Positions 26,101-34,621 of a stretch of 64,000 bases of DNA are shown here, one piece after another. Positions within the stretch are counted from its first letter, which is position 1. The number at the start of each line of letters is the position of its first letter. The notes beneath the pieces are model-generated. The model had not been told where the DNA came from and made no database searches. It saw only the letters and a list, made by a program, of their open reading frames with translations. Location: assembly GCA_041725955.1 (NCBI GenBank), contig JBGRQE010000001.1, positions 98,165-162,164 of the forward strand, read 5' to 3'. The translations under genes were made by a program, and so were the position numbers. The DNA comes from JBGRPZ01 sp041725955 (GTDB taxonomy: Bacteria; Bacteroidota; Bacteroidia; Bacteroidales; JBGRPZ01).

Positions 26101-26508
26101 ATTGACATAACGGAAGGAAACCATACTTTTAAATGGGAATATGAAAAAGATGGATATCAAAAGGTTGGAGAAGATGCTGTTTGGATAGATAGAATATGCT
26201 TCCCAAGAACAGATAATCGATTGAATGTTGTTGTCCCTGCAATGTATTCTTCTGAATTTGAGGTATTTCCGAATCCTATTGATGATTATATGACAATTAC
26301 ATTAAATAGCGAGAATAACAATAAGCCTATTCAAATGGAGATTTACAATGTAAATGGTCAAATTGTTGGTAGTAATATCTTAAATTGTGTAAAAGGTAAA
26401 AATCGTTTCCGATTAGACATGGGTCAGTATAATCTAAAATCCGGAGTTTACTTTTGCAGAATAAAGCTAAGAGATAAACTTCTTTCGAAGAAAATAATTA
26501 AACTATAG
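23149..26508 (+). CDS. Secreted C25 cysteine peptidase, Rgp-like, with T9SS sorting domain
   Basis: A 1119-residue gingipain-family protease. Signal peptide MRRLLCIVLAFLFGVNVKA; propeptide to about 220; peptidase domain about 225-570. Catalytic His424 lies in NYCGHGNKNTW and catalytic Cys457 in SVACNNGDFFYGG, spaced 33 residues as in RgpB. Further Rgp-like segments are ASTIAQPWDPPLRGQDYFN and TWTTFGDPSLQVRTD. CARDB-like modules (from about 660) follow, then one cleaved-adhesin/MAM-like module (about 885-1025, ending DAVWIDRICFP). The C-terminal T9SS sorting domain starts FPNPIDDYMTITL. It shares module types with the preceding protease, which points to an old duplication. Arginine specificity is only inferred from similarity. 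Confidence 0.9.
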   Translation: MRRLLCIVLAFLFGVNVKASEDWKVKYREESKVLQLEFSVANFKLEKILASGKEFSKLNFEGGVVLDKKGFAKLPYVHASLQIDDLSGYKLKVRATEFEEIQLEYPLLPSKGKLTRDRKPSTIPYEVSDASLVDSWYPLELCKTSDPFIFRDIRGINVYFSPFQYNGLKKKLRICKKAVIELVPTKGNGKNPLINKLNVQVKDMKGAYKSIFINSENNTRKKRLSVQENGSILVLTPAKYDEAIQPYITWKIEKGFKVYKEIVPVKALVKENIKKQFKDHNDILYVLLVGDWDDIRSETNGVIKNVPTDPMLGCVVGDDYYPDLSVGRFSINSPEELGVMVNKVINYEKNPQGDFYKSALHIASSEGPGDDGEIDFEHQEVIWNEKLSKFTYNDQYTCYEPDDKKEYIRKALSDGVGIINYCGHGNKNTWVTSGFDISEVNNLSNNNMLPFIISVACNNGDFFYGGDCFAEAWTKKKNGGAIAMLASTIAQPWDPPLRGQDYFNDLLTGGFNYEESETNGTSTTEGRTTFGSLVTNAFVLMYSESNALADLETIQTWTTFGDPSLQVRTDIAKPLTISNNLIIKDQIFSAQVTSKGQVVENALVSISGNGKMFSAYTDANGNVNINHSFQSGEVKLVVTGFNLNTIYNTQIVHTGEEAIVALDKLYGSNNEQKLNVGEQVDLSLDITNKGKKTAENIVVELSSKDPNITVLNSTLTVSSLESLELKKIEKAFKVKVAGDLTNGHIVQMRFDILSDAFTNTVYKSFVVRAPEINLKNNFHFENMEGEEISFLQKKSTVKFIAEIENIGELPSDSFTIELKNDESGLKIINSQRTIDEIPGKTVETIIFNLEIEDKYFPSVLTKFYLLVGFGDKIISEEIPIRIDPIIETFESQDFSKLEWVMQGDADWIIDSPGVNKEGFCARSGKIKDNQTSALTLNYNCVGSDYITFFVKTSCEPSYDMLKFYIDNLEHKISWSGKNDWVEVKIDITEGNHTFKWEYEKDGYQKVGEDAVWIDRICFPRTDNRLNVVVPAMYSSEFEVFPNPIDDYMTITLNSENNNKPIQMEIYNVNGQIVGSNILNCVKGKNRFRLDMGQYNLKSGVYFCRIKLRDKLLSKKIIKL

Positions 26509-26528
26509 TATTTTAATAATTATATATG

Positions 26529-26565
26529 AAAAGCCTGGTAAAGTTATATTTATCAGGCTTTTTTT
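26529..26565 (+). terminator. Intrinsic terminator of the second C25 protease gene
   Basis: AAAAGCCTGGTAAA pairs with TTTATCAGGCTTTT (one wobble), followed by a T-run. Confidence 0.88.
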
Positions 26566-26698
26566 GTTTTTTTCAAATTCAATATACTAGATTCTTTTAT
26601 TGACACAGCCCTTTGAGAGCAGACCCCTTGCTAAGGTAACTTCTCTAAGCAATGTTACTATGTTTTTAGATCAAGACAAGTAATGATCGTACTATAAC

Positions 26699-26820
26699 CT
26701 AGGAGGTATTCATCCAAAAGCTAGGAGGTATTCATCCAAAAGCTAGGAGGTATTCATCCAAAAGCTAGGAGGTATTCATCCAAAAGCTAGGAGGTTTTTA
26801 TCCAAAAGCTAGGAGGTTTA
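26699..26820. repeat. 22-bp tandem repeat, five full copies plus a partial one
   Basis: Unit starts CTAGGAGGTATTCATC and ends CCAAAAG, 22 bp. Copies at 26699, 26721, 26743 and 26765 are identical. The copy at 26787 has two substitutions (TATTCAT to TTTTTAT), and a 12-base partial copy starts at 26809. The period is not a multiple of three, so it is not a protein repeat. There are no spacers, so it is not CRISPR. Every unit carries AGGAGGT. Confidence 0.95.
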
Positions 26821-26961
26821 GGATCAATCAAGGGTATGCTAAGTAGTAATTGAAGGTGCTGCCGAGTCATTTTTATAGCTTTATTTTCTTATATTATATG
26901 CTATGAATTATAGATAGCAGATTCAATTAAAAAATCCCTTTGACTTTTCTTTTTTCTTTTC

Positions 26962-26969
26962 TAAATTTG
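26962..26969 (+). promoter_or_regulatory. Orphan -7-like box
   Basis: TAAATTTG matches TAnnTTTG, 9 bases before an ATG (26978) that opens only a 14-codon frame. It could be the relic of a lost gene, or chance. Confidence 0.25.
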
Positions 26970-27379
26970 CCGACCTATGAAGGGTACTATTATTTTAGCG
27001 ATAGAGGATATTGTAATGTAAGGATCTGGCATAACAGGATGTTATGTTTAAGATTCATTTTCCTACCATTAATGAAATCAGTTATTTTATAATTGAACGG
27101 GTTGTTGTATATCTTAATTTTCGACATGAATTATAGCTTTCGAAAATTTTTATACGCCAATCTGTAAGTTCAAGGCCTTTTGTCTTGAGTAAATATTGCT
27201 TATAGAAAAAAGTAGTGAAGACGCAATGAGCTATTTTTCATATTCAATATTTTCTTTAAGGATAAAAATTTGGCAGTGGTTATATTTTTGAATTTCCTGG
27301 AAATTATCTATTCCTGGATATTTAAAAATGTAAGATTTAATTTAGCAAGAATGGAAATTTCTTTGTTAAATTAGAGAAA

Positions 27380-27387
27380 TATATTTG
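27380..27387 (+). promoter_or_regulatory. Putative -7 box of the RND efflux operon
   Basis: TATATTTG is a full match, 40 bases before the ATG at 27427. TTTG at 27362-27365 could serve as -33, though the spacing is a few bases shorter than usual. Confidence 0.5.
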
Positions 27388-27426
27388 CAATGCTGGAGCG
27401 AATAATTCATTGAAATTAAATTTATT

Positions 27427-28590
27427 ATGAAGAAAGTATTTGTATCTTTTTTTGTTGTTATAGCCATAATGGTTAATGGAGGGGTTTTTATGTCTTGTAC
27501 AGGAATATCTCCGGAAAAAGAGGGTGTTGAAAAAAAGGAAAATGGAGAAAGTGCTGCTGAAAATAAACAAGAGATTAAAAAGGCGGTACATATTGCTTTG
27601 GTGAAAAATGTTGAGCGTCAGATTTCGATTTTTAGTTCTGGAAGATTAAATGCTTTTAGTCAAGTTGATTTAATTAGTCAGGTATCTGGTGTTATCTCAA
27701 CTAAGAATACACCACTAAAAATTGGGGCTTCATTTTTAAAGGGTGATCTGCTTTTTCACGTTTTCGATGATGAGACAGAGTTAAAGTTGAAAGCTTCTAA
27801 AAGTCAGTTTTTAAGTAGTTTAGCGAAGGTTATGCCTAATGTAAAAATTGATTTTTCGGGAGAATATTCTAAATGGGTTGATTTTCTTGAGTCTATTAAA
27901 TTAGATAAGGCTTTGCCTGATTTACCGAAGATTACAAATTCAAAACTCAGAATATACCTTTCAACACAGGGAATATTAAACAGCTATTATAAGATTAAAG
28001 CCGAAGAAGTTCGCTTATCTTATCATGATATATATGCTCCTTTTTCAGGAACTTATACAAATATTTATTTTCAGGAAGGGAGCGTGGTAAATCCAGGTAC
28101 TCGTGTTGGAAATATTATCCGAACTGATTATTTTGAGTTGAATATTCCGATGACTCGTTATGATGTTCGATTTCTGAAAAAAGGCAAACCTGTTAAAGTA
28201 TGGTCTGAAGATAGAAGCTATCAGTGGGATGGTAAAATCGAACGTATTTCGGAGTTTGTTGATCCAAGTACCCAGTCTGTTGGAGTGATTGTTAAGGTGA
28301 AGCAAGATAGAAATAATCCTCTTTATCAAGGGATGTATTTAGATGTTGAAGTAGCTGATATTCCTATTTCAGAAGTAATGGCTATACCACGTAATGCTGT
28401 GTTTAATGGCAATAATGTATTTATTGTCAAGGAGGGTAAATTGCATAAAATGAAGGTGAATATTGCCAAAATAGCTAATGAGAAAGCTTATTTTACAGGC
28501 TTAAAGCAGGGGGATATGGTAGTTATGGAGCCTTTAGCCAATGCAGTTGAAAGAATGGAGGTTGCAGTAATTAAAGAAACCTCTTTATAA
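27427..28590 (+). CDS. RND efflux periplasmic adaptor (membrane-fusion) lipoprotein
   Basis: Adaptor linking the inner-membrane RND pump to the outer-membrane channel, 387 residues. The signal peptide ends in a lipobox with Cys24 (FMSCTG). The barrel-sandwich halves are recognisable (GRLNAFSQVDLISQVSGVIS at about 74-93 and DIYAPFSGTYTNIYFQEGSV at about 201-220), and a beta-barrel and membrane-proximal domain follow. The central hairpin is shorter and more broken than in AcrA. It is the first gene of an MFP-RND-TolC operon, 63 bp before the pump. Substrate unknown. Confidence 0.88.
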   Translation: MKKVFVSFFVVIAIMVNGGVFMSCTGISPEKEGVEKKENGESAAENKQEIKKAVHIALVKNVERQISIFSSGRLNAFSQVDLISQVSGVISTKNTPLKIGASFLKGDLLFHVFDDETELKLKASKSQFLSSLAKVMPNVKIDFSGEYSKWVDFLESIKLDKALPDLPKITNSKLRIYLSTQGILNSYYKIKAEEVRLSYHDIYAPFSGTYTNIYFQEGSVVNPGTRVGNIIRTDYFELNIPMTRYDVRFLKKGKPVKVWSEDRSYQWDGKIERISEFVDPSTQSVGVIVKVKQDRNNPLYQGMYLDVEVADIPISEVMAIPRNAVFNGNNVFIVKEGKLHKMKVNIAKIANEKAYFTGLKQGDMVVMEPLANAVERMEVAVIKETSL

Positions 28591-28653
28591 GCTGTTATTC
28601 ACAACAGTATAGTTTATGATTATTTCAAAGGAGCATAAAGAATTAGTTTTATC

Positions 28654-31600
28654 ATGAGAAAAATTATAGAAGCTTTTGTTCGCTTTCCATTTTATGCGAA
28701 GCTATTTATTTTTGTGGCAATCGTTGGGGGGATATTAAGTCATTTTAATATGAAGATGTCCTTTTTTCCTGAACGGTCTACTACAGAGATTACTGTTTCG
28801 GTTATTTATCTGGGGGCCAGTCCGAAAGAAATGGAAGAAGGGATTACTGCTCGAATAGAAGAAGCTGTTCGAGGTATTGTAGGGATTAAAGAGATGAATT
28901 CCTATTCTTCCGAAAATCAGGCAAGAGTTAAGATTACAACAACAGGTGAATATGATATCGACCAAACACTTGCAGAGGTAAAAAATGCTGTAGATGGAAT
29001 TAGCTCTTTTCCTTTAGGAGCTGAAAGACCAATTGTTTTTAAGCAAAGAGCAGTTTCACAGGTTGGTTTTGTTGGTTTAAAGGGAAATGTAGATCGTCTT
29101 ACTTTAAAAAAGATTTCTACAAAAATTGAAGAAGATCTATTGAGTTCTGGAGTAATTACTCAGTTTACTGTATTGGGTTTTCCTTCATTAGAAATTAGTG
29201 TTGATGCCGATGAGAAAACTCTTTTGCGTCATGGATTAACTTTGAATGATATTATTAATGCGATAAAAGCAAATAATAATGATGTTTCTGGAGGTATGAT
29301 CCGTAATGACTTAGAAGAAGTAATTATTCGTTCCAGAGGTAGAACTACAAATCCGGATGAGATTGGGAATATCGTTGTTCGAGGACATAATAATGGTAGC
29401 CTTTTACGTATTTACGATGTTGCAGATGTGAAATTTCGCTTTGCAGAAACCTCGGCAAAGAGTTATTCTAATGGTCGTTTAAATGCAACTTTTGCCATAA
29501 ATAAATTGGCAACAGAAGATTTATCTGCTATATCCGCATATATAAATAATTATATAGATGAGTTTAACGCTTCTCATTCGGATGTGAAGATGACTTTTAA
29601 TTACGACTTCCTAACTACGTTGAAGGCGCGCTTGGATATGTTGGTCGAAAATGGGGTTTTAGGACTGGTTTTAGTATTGGTAGTCTTGGGCTTCTTTTTG
29701 AGTATTCGACTGTCTTTTTGGGTGGCTGCAGGTATTCCAATTTCGTTTTTAGGAATGATGATCGTTGCACAGGCATACGGAATTACAATAAATATGATTT
29801 CCTTATTTGGGATGATATTGGTGATTGGTATATTGGTTGATGATGGAATTGTAATTGGAGAAAATATATATTCTAAGATTGAAAAAGGAATGCATCCACG
29901 TAAGGCAGCTGTTGAAGGTACTATGGAAATGGTTCCAGCTGTTTTTACCAGTGTATTGACAACCTGCATTGCTTTTTCTCCATTATTATTTGCAACCGGG
30001 CAATTTGAATTTATGTTTGAAATGGCTTTTGTTGTGATTGTTAGTTTGTTGATATCACTTATAGAAGCTTTTTTTGTATTGCCAGCACACCTGTCTAGCC
30101 CAAAATTAAGTAAGCGTTTCTCTGAAAAAGAGAAATGTAAGCCAAATGTTTTTCGTCGCTTCGCCGATTCTCTTCGTCATTTTGCTGATAGAGTAGTGCG
30201 ATTTATGAGTGATCGGATTTATGCACATGTATTAAAAGTGCTTATTTCATTACGTTGGGCTGTGATTTTTGTGCCTGTATTATTGATTTTTTTGACTGTT
30301 GGATTATTTCGTACAGGCTTAATAAAAGCAACATTTTTTCCTTCAATTCCTTTTGATTTCTTTACCTTAAATATGGCGTTTACGCCTGGATCAGGAGAAA
30401 AACAAACAGAGGAATATTTGTGGAGATTTTCTGATACGATTCAGAAAATAAATGCTGAATTAAATGCTGAATATAATAGCAAACCTGGGTATACGGATAC
30501 AGCTTCTTTTATTCAGAATATTCTGGTAGAACCTGGGTCTGCTTTTGATGGAGAAGAGGTTGGTTCTCATTCAGGACATATTATGGTTCTTCTAAAAAAC
30601 ATGGAAGGTAGTGGTATTACTAGTTTTGATGTAGTAGAGCGTATTCGTAAAAGAATAGGTCCTGTTCCTGAAATAGAGAAGTTTAATATAGGTGCTCGAA
30701 ATACTTTTGGTAACCCTATATCTGTTGCCCTATTAGGCAGAGATTTAGACGAATTGCAGCAGGCGAAAAAACTCTTTATGAATCGCTTATATGAAATTGA
30801 AAGTCTAAAGGATGTTCGTGATAATAGTCCACTTGGAAAGCGAGAAGTTCTAATAGAACCCAATAAAACTGCTTATTTTCTAGGGTTAAATCGTGCCGAA
30901 ATTGCCCGTCAGGTTCGTAATGGATTTTTTGGAGGGCAAGCTCAACGTTTGCAAGTGGGGCGTGACGAAGTTCGTGTATATGTGCGTTATCCACGCGATG
31001 GACGCTTAAATATAAGCCAATTGGAAGATTTAAGAATAAGAACTCCTAAAGGTGAATATCCATTGAGAGAGTTAGCTGATTTTAAAATTGAGCGAGGGCC
31101 CGTAACAATAACACGTTATAATGGTCGTCGTGAAGTTTTGATTAATGCCGATTTGGTAAACTCATTAGATCCTGTACCTCCTATTTTAACTAGAATTAAG
31201 AAGGATATCGTACCAGAATTGAAGGCCAATTATCCTGGAATTCATGTTAAATTTATGGGACAGGCAAAAGAAAGTGAAGAATCCTCTAAAGGTGTAATGG
31301 TTTATTTCTTTGTAGCATTTGCTCTAATTGTACTTATTCTTATGCTTCACTTTAGATCTGTGCTTCATGGCCTTTTGATATTATCAATGATTCCTTTAGG
31401 ATTATTAGGAGCCATTTGGGGGCATGGTATCGAAGGAGTTCCTGTATCTATGTTATCAGCTTGGGGTATGGTAGCTTTAATGGGAGTAATTATAAATGAT
31501 GCGGTAGTGTTTTTATCAACCTATAATGGATTTATACGTGAAGGTATAGATGTAAAAACTGCTGTATTTAAAACTGGAATATCTCGATTTCGTCCCATTG

Positions 31601-31911
31601 TTCTAACTACTTTGACTACTAGTGTAGGTCTTTATCCTTTGATTCTTGAATCGAGCTTTCAGGCGAAATTCTTGATTCCTATGGCAGTTTCTTTAGCTTA
31701 TGGAGTATTTATTGGTACTGCATTTATATTGACTATTTTCCCGAGTTTAATTATTATTTCGAATTATTGGCGTAGGGTTGTAGTGTATACCGGGCGTAGT
31801 ATTCGAGGATTGTTTTCTACTGAAGAAGAGTATAAGGGGAATTTATGGCCAACAGAATTGGAAGTTGAGCCAGCAGTAAAGGCAAAGAAACTTGAATCAG
31901 AAGAATTATAA
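28654..31911 (+). CDS. RND-family efflux transporter, inner-membrane pump
   Basis: Proton-driven AcrB/MexB-type pump of 1085 residues. There are twelve helices in two blocks (about 335-545 and 880-1045) and two large periplasmic porter regions. Helix 4 carries the proton-relay acidic pair in GILVDDGIVIGENIYSKIE. The other relay half is in helix 10 (MGVIINDAVVFLSTYNGF), where ND replaces the lysine-type partner of AcrB, so it resembles the broader HAE/CusA-like Bacteroidota pumps. The C-terminal 45 residues are charged and extra. It works with the adaptor before it and the TolC protein after it; the compound exported cannot be inferred. Confidence 0.92.
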   Translation: MRKIIEAFVRFPFYAKLFIFVAIVGGILSHFNMKMSFFPERSTTEITVSVIYLGASPKEMEEGITARIEEAVRGIVGIKEMNSYSSENQARVKITTTGEYDIDQTLAEVKNAVDGISSFPLGAERPIVFKQRAVSQVGFVGLKGNVDRLTLKKISTKIEEDLLSSGVITQFTVLGFPSLEISVDADEKTLLRHGLTLNDIINAIKANNNDVSGGMIRNDLEEVIIRSRGRTTNPDEIGNIVVRGHNNGSLLRIYDVADVKFRFAETSAKSYSNGRLNATFAINKLATEDLSAISAYINNYIDEFNASHSDVKMTFNYDFLTTLKARLDMLVENGVLGLVLVLVVLGFFLSIRLSFWVAAGIPISFLGMMIVAQAYGITINMISLFGMILVIGILVDDGIVIGENIYSKIEKGMHPRKAAVEGTMEMVPAVFTSVLTTCIAFSPLLFATGQFEFMFEMAFVVIVSLLISLIEAFFVLPAHLSSPKLSKRFSEKEKCKPNVFRRFADSLRHFADRVVRFMSDRIYAHVLKVLISLRWAVIFVPVLLIFLTVGLFRTGLIKATFFPSIPFDFFTLNMAFTPGSGEKQTEEYLWRFSDTIQKINAELNAEYNSKPGYTDTASFIQNILVEPGSAFDGEEVGSHSGHIMVLLKNMEGSGITSFDVVERIRKRIGPVPEIEKFNIGARNTFGNPISVALLGRDLDELQQAKKLFMNRLYEIESLKDVRDNSPLGKREVLIEPNKTAYFLGLNRAEIARQVRNGFFGGQAQRLQVGRDEVRVYVRYPRDGRLNISQLEDLRIRTPKGEYPLRELADFKIERGPVTITRYNGRREVLINADLVNSLDPVPPILTRIKKDIVPELKANYPGIHVKFMGQAKESEESSKGVMVYFFVAFALIVLILMLHFRSVLHGLLILSMIPLGLLGAIWGHGIEGVPVSMLSAWGMVALMGVIINDAVVFLSTYNGFIREGIDVKTAVFKTGISRFRPIVLTTLTTSVGLYPLILESSFQAKFLIPMAVSLAYGVFIGTAFILTIFPSLIIISNYWRRVVVYTGRSIRGLFSTEEEYKGNLWPTELEVEPAVKAKKLESEEL

Positions 31912-31924
31912 ACACTTAAAATCA

Positions 31925-33247
31925 ATGAAGAGAAAATATATTATATATAGTGTTTTGCTGAGTTTATTTTTCTCAACTTCCCTTTTGAGTCAAGAGAGTA
32001 AGTTGAGTTTGAATGACGCAATTCAGCTTGGATTAGAAAATAATTTTAAGATTCGCTTGAGTAAGTTAAATTTGAATATTGCTCAAAATAACAATACTCA
32101 AGGGAATGCGGGTAGATATCCGAACCTTCAATTGGAAGGGAGTAATGTAAATTCATGGACAGATATTGTAGGTAGTAGTACTGCCAGTCAGAAAATCAAA
32201 ACCAATAGATCTGCATTTGAGAGCGGAATGGGTTTAAACTGGGTGTTGTTTAATGGATTTGCTGTTAGCATTCAAAAGAAGACTTTTGATAATCTTGAAA
32301 TGTTATCAGAAGGTCAATCGGCTTTGGTTGTAGAAAATAATCTAAGAGCTATAATTTTAGCTTATTATCAAGTATTACTGCAGCAAGAGCGCTTAAAGAT
32401 TTTTTCAAATGTGAAAAAATTAAGTGCAGACCGACTAAAAGTTCAGGAGGAACAAAAAAACTTAGGTGTAAGTGTAACTTTTGATGTTCTTCAGGGAAAA
32501 GATGCCTTTTTAGCTGATAGCATACAGTACTTAAAGCAAGAATTAAACTTGCGTAAATCTATGCAGTTGTTAAATATCCTTTTGGGCGATACTCCTGGCA
32601 GGAAATATTTATTAGTAGATTCTTTACGTACTGATTTTCCGGATTTTGACCAACAAGATTTGCTTCAGCAAGCCTTGTCGGATAATAAGCAACTTATAAA
32701 TCTGTATACAGAACTTAAGTTGAAAGAACTGTCGGTAAGGCGTTCGAAGAGTAATTTATGGCCAAGGTTACAATTTAATGGAGGAGGAAAGACCTCAAAT
32801 GAATATTTGAATTTTCCAGAGACAGATAATAATACCCATAAAGAAGGATTGAATTATTATGCAAACTTTAGTTTGTCTTTCAATCTTTTTAATGGTGGCA
32901 AAACTCGAATTGCAATAAGAAATGCTCGAATTCAAGAGGATATTGCAAGTTTAAATATTGACGAGATGAAATATTCTGTCGAAAATGAAGTATATACACA
33001 ATTTGACTTATATGAAATACGTAAGAAGTTGGTAAAAACGGCAAAGCTATCTAAGGCAACATCAGAATTAAACCTTCAGATGGCTCAAGAGTTATACAAC
33101 AATGGTTCTATTAATTCTTTCAATTACAGAGATGTTCAGTTGCTTTATCTCCGCGCATCATTAGAGAGTTTTCAAGCTATATATGATGCTATAGAAAGTC
33201 AGTTAGATATTATGAAGTTGAAGGGAGACGTATTATCGTATAAATAA
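31925..33247 (+). CDS. TolC-family outer-membrane efflux channel
   Basis: Trimeric outer-membrane channel with long periplasmic helices, 440 residues from the chosen start. An earlier in-frame ATG at 31892 would overlap the pump gene and put a polar segment before the signal peptide. ATG at 31925 starts cleanly with MKRKYIIYSVLLSLFFSTSL and LLSQ, a good signal peptide. The two OEP repeats are visible: LSLNDAIQLGLENNFKIRL (about 29-47) and its second-half counterpart with FSLSFNLFNGGKTRIAIRNA (about 315-334). It completes the tripartite efflux system. Confidence 0.9.
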   Translation: MKRKYIIYSVLLSLFFSTSLLSQESKLSLNDAIQLGLENNFKIRLSKLNLNIAQNNNTQGNAGRYPNLQLEGSNVNSWTDIVGSSTASQKIKTNRSAFESGMGLNWVLFNGFAVSIQKKTFDNLEMLSEGQSALVVENNLRAIILAYYQVLLQQERLKIFSNVKKLSADRLKVQEEQKNLGVSVTFDVLQGKDAFLADSIQYLKQELNLRKSMQLLNILLGDTPGRKYLLVDSLRTDFPDFDQQDLLQQALSDNKQLINLYTELKLKELSVRRSKSNLWPRLQFNGGGKTSNEYLNFPETDNNTHKEGLNYYANFSLSFNLFNGGKTRIAIRNARIQEDIASLNIDEMKYSVENEVYTQFDLYEIRKKLVKTAKLSKATSELNLQMAQELYNNGSINSFNYRDVQLLYLRASLESFQAIYDAIESQLDIMKLKGDVLSYK

Positions 33248-33253
33248 TAGTAA

Positions 33254-34621
33254 ATGAGATATTTGTTTCTAATACTGTACTTGGCGATTCTAATATCCTT
33301 AGGGATATTCCATGCTTTTAGACGTAAATCGGAGAAAGATTTTTATGTCGCAGGAAAAAACACTGGAGTACTTGGTGTAAGTGGCAGCTTAATTGCTACA
33401 ATATTGGGTAGTTCGGCGATTTTAGGAACGGTAAATTTAAGTTGGGAACAAGGTTGGGCTTCAAGCTGGATTTTACTTTCAGCAGTTTTGGGTCTGGCTG
33501 CTCTTATTCCGTTATCATCTTTTGTAAGGAGGTTTGGACGTTTTACTTTACCTCAAATGTTGGGTGATTTTTATGGAAAACGAGCATATCTAATTTCATC
33601 GATAATTATACCAATTGCTTGGATTGGAATTATTGCTGCTCAGGTTATTGGTGCAGCAAAAATTCTGGGAAGCTTTTTTGATATAGACTATACCATGGGG
33701 GTGATTCTCTGTGGTGTAGTTTTTGTTTTTTATACAATTGCCGGAGGGCAGTTGTCAATTATAAAGACAGATGTTATACAGGCAATGTTTGTGATTGTAG
33801 GGGTTCTTATTACTTTTATTTTTTGTTTTTATGCTTTGGAAACTCCTGTTTGGGAAATGAAAGTTCCTTCTTTTCCTTTTAATGAGCATTTTGACCTATT
33901 AGATCTTCTGGTGCTGATTATTACTTATTCAACCACATACTTTGTTGGTCCTGATGTCTATTCACGTTTATTTTGTGCCAAAAATGAAAAAGTAGCTCGC
34001 AAAAGTGTTATTATTACAGCTTTGGTAATGATCCCATTTGCTTTTATATTATCTTTTTTGGGAGTGTTTGCTTTATTGAAATATCCTCATTTGGAAATAC
34101 ATAATGTTTCGGCTTTGGTTCATTTGGTATTAAATGTTTTACCTGAATGGGCTATAGGGCTTATGATTGCAGCTTTGTTGTCGGCGATAATGTCTAGTGC
34201 CGATACTACATTACTAACTGCATCGGCCATTGTAAGTGGATTGTTCTATTCTGATATGAATCATGTAAAAAGTGTTCGTATAACACGTTTATTGATTCTT
34301 GTTTTTGGTATTTTGGCAATAGGTTTTGCTTTAAAAATTAGTTCAATAATCAGTGCTTTGTTATTAGCTACAACTGTGTTTTCCGGAGCTTTTATTATTC
34401 CAACAGCAGCAGGTTTATTAGGATATAGATGTTCCTCAATGCAAAGTTCTTCTTCCATGATTGTTGGAGGAGTAATTGCACTTACAGGTAAAATTATTGC
34501 ATTGAACGGATCTGTTGATCTTGGAAATACATTAATAATTGTTGCATTTATTCTAAATGCTATGATTCTATTTTTTCCCTTTCGTAAAAAAGTAATTGTA
34601 AATGATGGAAAAGCCTCTTAA
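33254..34621 (+). CDS. Sodium:solute symporter family transporter
   Basis: Secondary transporter of the SSS (PutP/SGLT) family, 455 residues with about 13 transmembrane helices. Recognisable family segments are FRRKSEKDFYVAGKNTGV near the N-terminus (the conserved F-x-x-AG after helix 1), the GQLSIIKTDVIQAM region, and AALLSAIMSSADTTLLTAS around 310, which contains the Na+-site serines. Substrate (amino acid, sugar or vitamin) is not readable. It begins 7 bp after the TolC gene and its end overlaps the DUF6314-like gene by 20 bp, so it is translationally linked to both. Confidence 0.85.
   Translation: MRYLFLILYLAILISLGIFHAFRRKSEKDFYVAGKNTGVLGVSGSLIATILGSSAILGTVNLSWEQGWASSWILLSAVLGLAALIPLSSFVRRFGRFTLPQMLGDFYGKRAYLISSIIIPIAWIGIIAAQVIGAAKILGSFFDIDYTMGVILCGVVFVFYTIAGGQLSIIKTDVIQAMFVIVGVLITFIFCFYALETPVWEMKVPSFPFNEHFDLLDLLVLIITYSTTYFVGPDVYSRLFCAKNEKVARKSVIITALVMIPFAFILSFLGVFALLKYPHLEIHNVSALVHLVLNVLPEWAIGLMIAALLSAIMSSADTTLLTASAIVSGLFYSDMNHVKSVRITRLLILVFGILAIGFALKISSIISALLLATTVFSGAFIIPTAAGLLGYRCSSMQSSSSMIVGGVIALTGKIIALNGSVDLGNTLIIVAFILNAMILFFPFRKKVIVNDGKAS

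Larger units (their letters stand above)
26509..27426. other. 918-bp gene-free region with tandem repeat
   Basis: No convincing gene on either strand. It holds the terminator of the second protease (26529-26565), a 22-bp tandem repeat (26699-26820), a full TAnnTTTG match at 26962-26969 that leads only to a 14-codon frame (start 26978), and the -7 box of the efflux operon (27380-27387). The stretch 26970-27370 could be decayed coding DNA, since short open frames of 14 and 30 codons follow one another, but I cannot name a parent gene. Confidence 0.5.

Noticed and set aside
26699..26820. Repeat array as CRISPR
   Set aside because: Units are directly abutted with no spacers, and no cas genes are present.
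26699..26820. Repeat array as a run of ribosome-binding sites
   Set aside because: No open frames of useful length follow the AGGAGGT sites on the plus strand.
31892..31924. Earlier start for the TolC-family gene
   Set aside because: It would put a polar stretch before the signal peptide and overlap the pump gene; ATG at 31925 is cleaner.
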